From NCBI RefSeq assembly GCF_049671445.1, contig NZ_JBATUX010000014.1:1-14326 (forward strand): a DNA stretch of 14,326 nt, read 5' to 3'. A program made the translations under genes and the position numbers. Shown here one piece after another: positions 7,205-13,662 of this stretch (the first letter of the stretch is position 1; each line of letters begins with the position of its first letter). The notes below the pieces were generated by a model. The model searched no databases, was not told where the DNA came from, and saw only the letters and a list, made by a program, of their open reading frames with translations. This DNA is from Paenisporosarcina sp049671445 (GTDB lineage: Bacteria > Bacillota > Bacilli > Bacillales_A > Planococcaceae).

Positions 7205-7267
7205 AATACGCTGTTTAAATCAAACTATCTAATAACTGATAGCCTTATTTAATCAGCGTATTTTTTT
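7205..7267. terminator. Long segmented hairpin with T-run, no assigned gene
   Basis: Three stacked helices are visible: AATACGCTG 7205-7213 with CAGCGTATT 7254-7262; TTAAAT 7215-7220 with ATTTAA 7247-7252; CTATC 7225-7229 with GATAG 7238-7242. Seven T residues (7261-7267) end it. It has terminator form but lies about 120 bases past the pdxT terminator, with no gene between them. It may be a back-up terminator or the 3' end of a small RNA. On the minus strand the AAAAAG before 7202 reads as CTTTTT, so it might also act in reverse. Confidence 0.55.
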
Positions 7268-7689
7268 CTTAAAAATAATGGGAAGTTATATATATCTCGC
7301 TACCTTTCCTACTCTTTTCTCATAATAAATCGATTCATTATTTACTTAGAGTTTCATATTTGAATTTACTAGTTACTAATCGAAGAAAAGAATTAAAAAT
7401 TAAGAGAAACTAGGAATTTGTAATAATTGGAAGTATAACCTAATTAGGTAGGAGTATTGCAGGGGGGTACTGGATTGATAATTAAATCATTAGGTTCACT
7501 TATTCTGGAAGGAGGGCTACTTTAGCCTATTTTATTGAAAAAATTTAAATTGGTATTACAGGAAAATAAACCCGCATATAGCCAAATAAAAACAGTTATA
7601 GTTTCCTATATATTCTGAATAGTAAAAAAGATAGAATACTAATTACCCGGACGAGTTCGGAATTTTCAGAAACCAAGGAGTGAAGTTGA
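7268..7689 (+). other. AT-rich gap upstream of the protease gene; possible leader
   Basis: No ordinary gene is visible in these 422 bases. A 12-bp perfect palindrome, ACCTAATTAGGT, lies at 7438-7449. Two strong Shine-Dalgarno-like stretches (AGGGGGG at 7461-7467 and GGAAGGAGGG at 7507-7516) each precede a tiny TTG-initiated frame (7475-7525, 16 codons; 7535-7618, 27 codons). A small hairpin, CCGGA/TTCGG, sits near 7648, just before the protease ribosome binding site. A promoter for the protease must lie here, but the candidate -10 sites (for example TAGAAT 7632-7637) lack a good -35. Confidence 0.4.
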
Positions 7690-9351
7690 GTGAAGAAGAA
7701 AAAAGTAGTGAGTCTAAGTTTAGCAGCAATGGTTGCCTTATCTGCAGCCATGGCACCAGTTAGTGCCGCACCAAATAGTGCGAGTTCTGAAAAAATACAC
7801 GTAAATCAAAAAAGTAAGGCACCCGACTTCATTTCTGGTAAACTAACGGCGCCATCACAAAAATCAGCAAAAGAAATCGTATTTGGATATTTAGCACAAA
7901 AACAAGGAATCTATAAATTTAGTAATGATCCTTCTTCAAGTTTCAAAGTAGTAGCGCAATCAAAAGATGAACTTGGGTTTACGAATGTGAGATTACAACA
8001 AATTTATAAAGGTGTACCAGTTTTCGGATCAGTTGTGACAGCTCATGTTGATAGCAATGGTGTGTTAACAGCTGTTTCTGGTGAAGTAGCTTCTGACCTT
8101 GATAAAAAACAAGCACTAAAAAGTGGTGCGGAAATCAGTCGTGCAGACGCTCTAAATACAGCTTCAGCAGATTTAGCAAAAAAAGTTGGACAAGCCCCAG
8201 TACTTGAGCATGAAGCTAAACCTGAATTCGTGGTTTATGCAAAAGATGGAGAAGCTAAATTTGCCTATGCAGTAGAGTTCGAGTTTTTATCTCCTGAACC
8301 AGGTAATTATCAATATTTTGTTGATGCCCAAACAGGCAAAATACTAAATTCATATAATCAACTTCACGAAGCAAAAGGATCTCAGGGCGTTACTTCTCCT
8401 ACAGGAACAAACACAGTAGGAACAGGGAAAGGCGTATTAGGTGATACAAAATCATTCAATACAGTGACGAACAGCAATGGTTCGTATCTAGTGGATCGTA
8501 CACGTGGGAACGGAATCTTTACCTATAACGGTAAAAATCGCACACAAACACCGGGTACTCTTTGGTTGGATGCTGATAATGTATTAAATGCAGCTTTTGA
8601 TGCTCCTGCTGTAGATGCTCATGCATACGCTTCACAAACATATGATTATTATAAAAATGTCCATAACCGGAATAGCTATGATGGCAATGGCGCACAATTA
8701 ATTTCTACGGTGCATTACGGTCGTAATTACAATAATGCCTTTTGGAGTGGGTCACAAATGGTATATGGTGACGGAGACGGTTCTACTTTCATTCCATTAT
8801 CAGGAGCACTTGATGTTATTGCGCACGAATTGACACATGCGGTTACGGATACTACTGCGGATCTAGTCTATCAAAATGAATCTGGTGCAATCAATGAATC
8901 GATGTCTGATATTTTTGGAACATTAACAGAATATCATTTTAATAACAATCCAGATTGGTTAATTGGAGAAGATATCTATACTCCTGGTACAGCTGGAGAT
9001 GCTCTACGTTCTATGGCCGATCCAACAACACAAGGGGATCCTGATCATTATTCTGTTCGCTACACAGGTACAGGCGATTACGGTGGGGTTCATATTAACT
9101 CTGGAATCAGCAATAAAGCTGCTTACTTGTTATCTAACGGTGGCACACATTATGGTGTCAGCGTAGCGGGAATCGGTAATGACAAAATGGGTAAAATTTT
9201 CTACCGTACTTTAACACAGTATTTAACACCTAATTCAACGTTTGCGCAATATCGTGTAGCATCTGTCCAAGCGGCAACAGACCTTTACGGTGCAAGTAGC
9301 AGTGAAGTAGCAAGCGTAAAAGCAGCATTTACAGCTGTTGGCGTGAATTAA
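7690..9351 (+). CDS. npr: Secreted M4 neutral metalloprotease (bacillolysin/thermolysin family)
   Basis: A 553-residue zinc endopeptidase precursor exported by Sec and matured outside the cell. The GTG start at 7690 follows AAGGAG (7675-7680) by 9 bases and gives a typical signal peptide (KKKK, hydrophobic core, cleavage near PVSA-AP at about residue 27). The propeptide holds the FTP region (about 75-130) and a PepSY domain (about 150-215). The mature peptidase begins near residue 230-238, making about 316 residues as in thermolysin. Zinc ligands are His379 and His383 (VIAHELTHAV) and Glu403 (GAINESMSD); the catalytic base is Glu380. His468 in GVHINSG is the transition-state stabiliser; the residue pair before it reads DYGG, where DNGG is usual. 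The gene stands alone between the pdxST operon and the serS leader, and such a protease is not at this place in B. subtilis, suggesting an insertion. Confidence 0.96.
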   Translation: MKKKKVVSLSLAAMVALSAAMAPVSAAPNSASSEKIHVNQKSKAPDFISGKLTAPSQKSAKEIVFGYLAQKQGIYKFSNDPSSSFKVVAQSKDELGFTNVRLQQIYKGVPVFGSVVTAHVDSNGVLTAVSGEVASDLDKKQALKSGAEISRADALNTASADLAKKVGQAPVLEHEAKPEFVVYAKDGEAKFAYAVEFEFLSPEPGNYQYFVDAQTGKILNSYNQLHEAKGSQGVTSPTGTNTVGTGKGVLGDTKSFNTVTNSNGSYLVDRTRGNGIFTYNGKNRTQTPGTLWLDADNVLNAAFDAPAVDAHAYASQTYDYYKNVHNRNSYDGNGAQLISTVHYGRNYNNAFWSGSQMVYGDGDGSTFIPLSGALDVIAHELTHAVTDTTADLVYQNESGAINESMSDIFGTLTEYHFNNNPDWLIGEDIYTPGTAGDALRSMADPTTQGDPDHYSVRYTGTGDYGGVHINSGISNKAAYLLSNGGTHYGVSVAGIGNDKMGKIFYRTLTQYLTPNSTFAQYRVASVQAATDLYGASSSEVASVKAAFTAVGVN

Positions 9352-9382
9352 TCTGAAATTATGAGAAATCAAATAATGCAAA

Positions 9383-9427
9383 GACATCAGCTTGTTCCTT
9401 TAGAGGACAAGCTGATGTTGTCTTTTT
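9383..9427 (+). terminator. Protease gene terminator
   Basis: A perfect 12-bp stem (ACATCAGCTTGT 9384-9395 with ACAAGCTGATGT 9407-9418) and an 11-base loop precede the T-rich tail TGTCTTTTTCTT, starting about 32 bases after the stop codon. Confidence 0.92.
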
Positions 9428-9440
9428 CTTGCAAGACAAC

Positions 9441-9469
9441 TTGCCAAATCTCAAAGCCTGTAGTAAAGT
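9441..9469 (+). promoter_or_regulatory. Sigma-A promoter of serS
   Basis: TTGCCA (9441-9446), a 17-base spacer and TAAAGT (9464-9469) lie just upstream of the T-box leader. Transcription would start near 9476, which fits the expected 5' end of Stem I. Confidence 0.7.
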
Positions 9470-9475
9470 ATGGTT

Positions 9476-9722
9476 AATTTCACATATGAAACGATGATGG
9501 GAAGTAGTAACAAGTTCAGTTTTTTCTAGAGAGCCGACGGGTGGTGGAAGTCGGTAAAAACCCTTGTGAATCCGTCCTGGAGTTGCGCAACTGAAAGTTA
9601 GTAAGTTGTAGCCGGTTGAAAAGCCGTTATGAGACAAGTGGATTTGTTCGTATGGACAAATCAATCAGGGTGGCAACGCGGGTAGCTCTCGTCCCTTTCC
9701 AAGGGGATTGAGGGCTTTTTTT
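9476..9722 (+). promoter_or_regulatory. Serine T-box leader (riboswitch) of serS
   Basis: A tRNA-sensing leader that lets transcription continue when tRNA-Ser is uncharged. The conserved T-box core AGGGTGGCAACGCGGG is at 9667-9682. Stem I features are visible: the AGAGAGCC segment at 9528-9535 and the specifier loop GTGAATCC, with TCC (a serine codon) at 9571-9573 followed by a purine, as expected. A terminator hairpin follows at 9684-9722. The serine specifier agrees with the downstream gene. The exact 5' end is taken from the promoter. Confidence 0.93.
9684..9722 (+). terminator. T-box leader terminator
   Basis: AGCTCTC (9684-9690) pairs with GAGGGCT (9710-9716, one G-U pair), the inner TCCCTT pairs with AAGGGGA, and seven T residues follow. 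In the antiterminated state its left side would pair with the T-box core instead. Confidence 0.9.
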
Positions 9723-9801
9723 GTTGTCTGAAATCTGTAAACGCTGCTCATAGCGGGTTGTTCAAACGCCTGTCATCGCTATAATCTAAGGAGGAAACCA
9801 C

Positions 9802-11079
9802 ATGTTAGATGTTAAACGCGTTAGAGCCAATTACGAAGAAATTAAAGAAAAACTTGAAAAACGTGGAGAAGATTTAGGGAACTTTGACCAATTTACAGAA
9901 CTGGATTCAAAGCGTCGCGAACTAATAGGGAAAGCTGAAGTATTAAAAGCGGAACGCAATGAAGCTTCAGAAAAAGTCGCGGTATTGAAGCGTAATAAAG
10001 AAAATGCCGATGATGTTATCGTGCGTATGCGCCAAGTGGGCGATGAAATCAAAGTCCTAGATAATGAACTTCGTGAAGTTGAAGAGAAGTTCGATGATAT
10101 GATGATGCGTTTGCCAAATATTCCACACGACAGCGTGCCGGTTGGGGATTCTGAAGATGATAACGTAGAAGACCGCGTATGGGGAGAAATTCGTGAATTT
10201 GATTTTGAACCAAAACCACACTGGGATCTTGGAACAGATTTAAATATTATCGATTTCGAACGTGCTGCTAAAACGACAGGTAGCCGATTTGTGTTTTACC
10301 GTGGGTTAGGAGCTCGTTTAGAACGTGCTTTGATGAACTTTATGATTGATCTTCATACGGATGAACATGGTTACGAAGAAATGTTGCCCCCATATTTAGC
10401 GAACCGAGCAAGCCTTACAGGCACAGGTCAATTGCCGAAGTTTGAGGAAGATGCATTTTTAATTGAAAAAGAAGATTTCTTCTTGATACCAACGTCTGAA
10501 GTAACTGTAACGAACTTCTATCGTGATGAGATTTTAACAAAAGACGCTTTGCCACAAGGATTTGCAGCATACAGTGCGTGTTTCCGTTCTGAAGCGGGCT
10601 CTGCAGGACGCGATACACGTGGATTGATTCGTCAACATCAATTCAACAAAGTGGAACTTGTTCGTTTTGTAAATCCAGATGACTCTTACAATGAACTAGA
10701 GAAATTGACAGGACATGCAGAAAAAGTTCTACAGTTATTGGGATTGCCTTACCGTGTATTAAAAATGTGTACCGCAGATTTAGGCTTTACAGCTGCCAAA
10801 AAATACGATATCGAAGTATGGATTCCAGCTCAAGGTGTATATCGTGAGATTTCTTCTTGCAGTAACTTCGAGGATTTCCAAGCGCGTCGTGCCAACATTC
10901 GTTTCCGTCGTGAACCGAATGCTAAACCGGAATTTGTGCATACTTTAAATGGTAGTGGATTAGCACTAGGAAGAACAGTTGCAGCCATCTTAGAAAACTA
11001 CCAACAAGAAGATGGTTCTGTTATCATTCCTGAAGTACTACGTCCTTACATGGGTGGAAAAGAAGTCATCAGTAAATAG
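9802..11079 (+). CDS. serS: Seryl-tRNA synthetase
   Basis: Class II synthetase that charges tRNA-Ser (and tRNA-Sec where present) with serine in the cytoplasm. The 425-residue length equals the B. subtilis protein as I recall it. The N-terminal arm (about residues 30-105) is rich in charged heptads and forms the long antiparallel coiled coil that grips the tRNA-Ser variable arm. Motif 2 is at about 261-280 (FRSEAGSAGRDTRG..RQHQF) and motif 3 at 384-391 (GSGLALGR). The ribosome binding site AAGGAGG (9788-9794) precedes the ATG by 7 bases. Expression is governed by the upstream serine T-box. A bidirectional terminator shared with tadA follows. The tRNA-Ser gene that follows serS in B. subtilis is absent here. 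Confidence 0.98.
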   Translation: MLDVKRVRANYEEIKEKLEKRGEDLGNFDQFTELDSKRRELIGKAEVLKAERNEASEKVAVLKRNKENADDVIVRMRQVGDEIKVLDNELREVEEKFDDMMMRLPNIPHDSVPVGDSEDDNVEDRVWGEIREFDFEPKPHWDLGTDLNIIDFERAAKTTGSRFVFYRGLGARLERALMNFMIDLHTDEHGYEEMLPPYLANRASLTGTGQLPKFEEDAFLIEKEDFFLIPTSEVTVTNFYRDEILTKDALPQGFAAYSACFRSEAGSAGRDTRGLIRQHQFNKVELVRFVNPDDSYNELEKLTGHAEKVLQLLGLPYRVLKMCTADLGFTAAKKYDIEVWIPAQGVYREISSCSNFEDFQARRANIRFRREPNAKPEFVHTLNGSGLALGRTVAAILENYQQEDGSVIIPEVLRPYMGGKEVISK

Positions 11080-11184
11080 AGTGGAAGTTCCACTTAAATA
11101 AAGGCTCTTTCATACATTTTCGCCACGTAAGGTATGAATGTACTCGTTTGTTTTTATCCACGATTATTAGCCTAAATAAAAGAA

Positions 11185-11230
11185 AACCGGAAATGAACTT
11201 AGATTTAAGTTCGTTTCCGGTTCTTTTTTT
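11185..11230. terminator. Bidirectional terminator between serS and tadA
   Basis: A 16-bp stem (11185-11200 with 11207-11222, one T-G mismatch that is a G-U pair in the plus-strand RNA) closes the loop AGATTT. CTTTTTTT follows on the plus strand, and a TTTTCTTTTA tail follows on the minus strand. The tadA stop codon lies in the loop and its last codons in one arm. Confidence 0.92.
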
Positions 11231-11693
11231 GTTCGCGCAGATTGCGGAAAAATCGAGTAAGGATACCGCCGCACTCATCAGCTAAAATGCCTTCAGTTAC
11301 TTCACATTCATGGTTAAATCTCGAGTCATTGAGCAAGCGATAGAGTGAATCTACACAACCAGCTTTTACATCACGTGCCCCATAAACTACACGTGGGATG
11401 CGGGATTGTAAAATTGCTCCAGCACACATAGGGCAAGGTTCAAGTGTGACATAAAGAGTCATGTTTTCTAAACGCCAACTTCCAACTTTAGCACAAGCTT
11501 GTTGTATAGCTAGTAGTTCTGCATGGGTCGTTGCATTTTGGGTGATTTCGCGTAGATTATGTGCACGTGCAATGATTTCATCTTGATACACGATAACTGC
11601 GCCAATAGGAACTTCTCCTAATGCAGCTGCTTTTTCTGCTTCAACTAATGCTTCTACCATATAGGTTTGATCTTTTTTAAATACATCCATCAT
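11205..11693 (-). CDS. tadA: tRNA-specific adenosine deaminase
   Basis: Deaminates A34 to inosine at the wobble position of tRNA-Arg(ACG), allowing it to read CGU, CGC and CGA. The 162-residue length is typical. The zinc site and proton shuttle are visible: His57-Ala-Glu59 in TTHAELLAI, and Cys87 and Cys90 in LEPCPMCAGA. The start at 11693 has AAGGAG 7 bases upstream; the next codon (11690) is also Met and could be used. The last six residues (NRKRT-type basic tail) are encoded by the terminator hairpin shared with serS. It is transcribed convergently with serS and divergently from yaaH, with 82 bases between the two start codons. In B. subtilis, tadA is near the same cluster but in the opposite orientation as I recall. 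Confidence 0.96.
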   Translation of the reverse strand: MMDVFKKDQTYMVEALVEAEKAAALGEVPIGAVIVYQDEIIARAHNLREITQNATTHAELLAIQQACAKVGSWRLENMTLYVTLEPCPMCAGAILQSRIPRVVYGARDVKAGCVDSLYRLLNDSRFNHECEVTEGILADECGGILTRFFRNLREQKKNRKRT

Positions 11694-11775
11694 GCATCGC
11701 TCCTTGATTTAAGTGTAGCATGTTTTGAATGATCTACGCATAGCATAAAAGAGATGTGGAACAAGGAGGTTTTAG

Positions 11776-12912
11776 ATGATTTATGTAGTGGAATCAGGGG
11801 ATAGCCTATTTTCGATTGCCAAAGAGTATAATACAACGACTGCAACACTAACTCAGGTTAATGAACTAGATAATCCAGATGTGTTAGTGGTTGGTCAAAC
11901 AATCATAATACCGGGAACACCAAATCCCAATCGACCAACGATTGATTCTAACGGGTATGTTGAGTATTACACAGATGCTCCATCCCAAACTCTGTTAGAT
12001 GAAGTGAAAAAAAGAGGACCTTTGCTAACTTATATGATGCCTTTTTCATATGATGTAAAGCGTGACGGCTCCTTGGTCCCTTTAAACTGGGGAGGTCTAG
12101 ATAAGATTGCAGCTGATGAGAATATTATCTCGGCAATTGTCGTATCGAACATTGAAGACGGTGCATTTAGTGATACTTTAGCTCAAGAGATTTTTGCCAG
12201 CCAAGACGTGCAAGATAAGTTAATTGCAAATATCTTAGCTGAAGCAAAAGCTAAAAATGCCAAAGATATTCATTTTGACTTTGAATATTTACGAAGTGAA
12301 GACCGACAAGCGTATGTTGATTTTTTAAAACGTGTAAAAGCAGCTGCGACTGGATATACATTATCCGCTGCTCTTGCTCCTAAAACTTCTGCTACTCAAA
12401 AAGGAAAATGGTATGAAGGGCACGACTACAAACAAATTGCTGAAGTAGTCGACTTTGTTGTGATTATGACATATGAATGGGGCTATAGTGGGGGTCCTCC
12501 AATGGCTGTGTCGCCTATAGGACCAGTGAGACAAGTGTTGGAATACGCTCTGACAGAAATGCCAGGATCAAAAATTCTGATGGGTCAAAATTTGTATGGT
12601 TATGATTGGACATTACCTTATAAACCAGGAAATCCACAAGCACAAGCCATAAGTCCACAACGTGGAATCGAGTTAGCACGCGAACGTAATGCTGCAATTC
12701 TGTACGATACTACAGCCCAAGCACCATATTTCAATTACTGGCGAGACGGCAAAGAGCATGTGGTATGGTTCGAAGATGCACGATCCATTCAAGCAAAATT
12801 TAATTTGATTAAAGAATTGGGATTAAGAGGGATCAGCTACTGGCACATGGGCTTTAAATTCCCGCAAAATTGGACTCTTCTAAATGAAACGTTTAAAGTC
12901 AAAAAAAGATAG
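11776..12912 (+). CDS. yaaH: Spore cortex-lytic N-acetylglucosaminidase, LysM-GH18 (YaaH/SleL type)
   Basis: A glycoside hydrolase family 18 enzyme that in Bacillus cuts muramic-lactam-containing cortex fragments during germination. It is made in the mother cell and held in the spore coat/cortex layer. One LysM domain is seen at residues 1-47 (YVVESGDSLFSIA to GQTIIIPG), directly followed by a short linker and the GH18 barrel (about 60-378). The catalytic strand reads DIHFDFEY, with Asp168 and acid Glu170. There is no signal peptide, as expected for the family. B. subtilis YaaH has two LysM domains and about 427 residues, so this 378-residue protein lacks one. AAGGAGG near 11764 precedes the ATG. 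A sigma-E promoter would be expected; the only hint upstream is CATAGCAT near 11739, which is weak. A terminator overlaps the stop codon. Confidence 0.92.
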   Translation: MIYVVESGDSLFSIAKEYNTTTATLTQVNELDNPDVLVVGQTIIIPGTPNPNRPTIDSNGYVEYYTDAPSQTLLDEVKKRGPLLTYMMPFSYDVKRDGSLVPLNWGGLDKIAADENIISAIVVSNIEDGAFSDTLAQEIFASQDVQDKLIANILAEAKAKNAKDIHFDFEYLRSEDRQAYVDFLKRVKAAATGYTLSAALAPKTSATQKGKWYEGHDYKQIAEVVDFVVIMTYEWGYSGGPPMAVSPIGPVRQVLEYALTEMPGSKILMGQNLYGYDWTLPYKPGNPQAQAISPQRGIELARERNAAILYDTTAQAPYFNYWRDGKEHVVWFEDARSIQAKFNLIKELGLRGISYWHMGFKFPQNWTLLNETFKVKKR

Positions 12913-12958
12913 AGCTAAACCCTTTTCCTCTTTGGAAAAGTGGTTTAGCTCTGTTTTT
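12911..12958 (+). terminator. yaaH terminator
   Basis: AGAGCTAAACC (12911-12921) pairs with GGTTTAGCTCT (12942-12952), and TTTTCC (12923-12928) with GGAAAA (12934-12939), followed by GTTTTT. The stem begins inside the yaaH stop codon. Confidence 0.92.
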
Positions 12959-12971
12959 CATTTTCAAGCTG

Positions 12972-12980
12972 TGATAGAAT
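12972..12980 (+). promoter_or_regulatory. Candidate extended -10 promoter of dgk-dck
   Basis: TGA-TAGAAT (12972-12980) is a good extended -10. The -35 position would fall on the T-tail of the yaaH terminator and has no clear match. It lies 43 bases upstream of the dgk start codon. Confidence 0.5.
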
Positions 12981-13023
12981 AGGGAGCATTGAACGATTTT
13001 TGAGAACTAGTAGGAGGATTCTA

Positions 13024-13662
13024 ATGCCGATTCCATTTATCACGGTTGAAGGCCCGATTGGTGTTGGAAAGACGTCACTATCCAAGGCCATTGCTGACGC
13101 AAATAACTTTCAGCTTTTAAAAGAAATTGTGGATGAAAATCCATTTTTAAATAAGTTTTACGAAGATATCGAAGAGTGGAGTTTCCAGACAGAAATGTTT
13201 TTCCTTTGCAATCGCTACAAACAGTTAAGTGATATTCAAAAGAAGTATATTGCAAAGAGTGAACCTGTTGTGGCAGATTATCACATCTTTAAGAACTTAA
13301 TTTTCGCGAAACGCACACTCCCGGCAGAAGAATATGTAAAATATGAATCTATATATCGTATTTTGACACAAGATATGCCTAAACCGAATATGGTTATATA
13401 CTTACATGCAAGTTTAGATACATTAATGAAACGCATCGCACTACGCGGTCGTGAATTTGAAAAAATGATAAGTGCAGATTATATGAAACAACTTTCTGAT
13501 GATTATCAAACGTTTATTCAACATTTTGAAGAAACACATCCAGAAATACCGGTTCTTCGTTTTAATGGAGACGAAATGGATTTTGTTGAAAATGAATCTG
13601 ATTTAAATTGGATCTTAAAAAAAGTAGATGAAACGCTACAACAAAGGAGTCTCCATGTATGA
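13024..13662 (+). CDS. dgk: Deoxyguanosine kinase
   Basis: Phosphorylates deoxyguanosine to dGMP in the purine deoxynucleoside salvage pathway. The 212-residue protein belongs to the deoxynucleoside kinase family. The P-loop GPIGVGKTS is at residues 10-18. ADYHIFKN takes the place of the DRS motif of the sister enzyme, as in B. subtilis Dgk, and the lid arginine region is RGREFEK. The paired motif EEWSFQTEMFFLCNRYKQL is also Dgk-like. The start at 13024 was chosen because AGGAGG (13012-13017) is 6 bases before it; the in-frame ATG at 13000 has none. The stop codon overlaps the dck start (ATGA), so the two are translated together; the products are known to work as subunits of one dimeric enzyme pair in some bacteria. 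Substrate specificity is inferred from similarity remembered, not measured. Confidence 0.92.
   Translation: MPIPFITVEGPIGVGKTSLSKAIADANNFQLLKEIVDENPFLNKFYEDIEEWSFQTEMFFLCNRYKQLSDIQKKYIAKSEPVVADYHIFKNLIFAKRTLPAEEYVKYESIYRILTQDMPKPNMVIYLHASLDTLMKRIALRGREFEKMISADYMKQLSDDYQTFIQHFEETHPEIPVLRFNGDEMDFVENESDLNWILKKVDETLQQRSLHV

Noticed and set aside
9359..9664. 101-codon minus-strand open frame
   Set aside because: It lies across the protease terminator, the serS promoter and the T-box leader, which explain the sequence fully.
9758..9785. Perfect TATAAT (9780-9785) with TTGTTC upstream, as a second serS promoter
   Set aside because: Transcription would start at or within the ribosome binding site (9788-9794), and it would bypass the T-box; the -35 is poor.
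11081..11095. AGTGGAAGTTCCACT palindrome after serS as a terminator
   Set aside because: No T-run follows, and a strong terminator lies further on at 11185-11230. The TTCATAC/GTATGAA pair at 11109-11138 also lacks a T-run.
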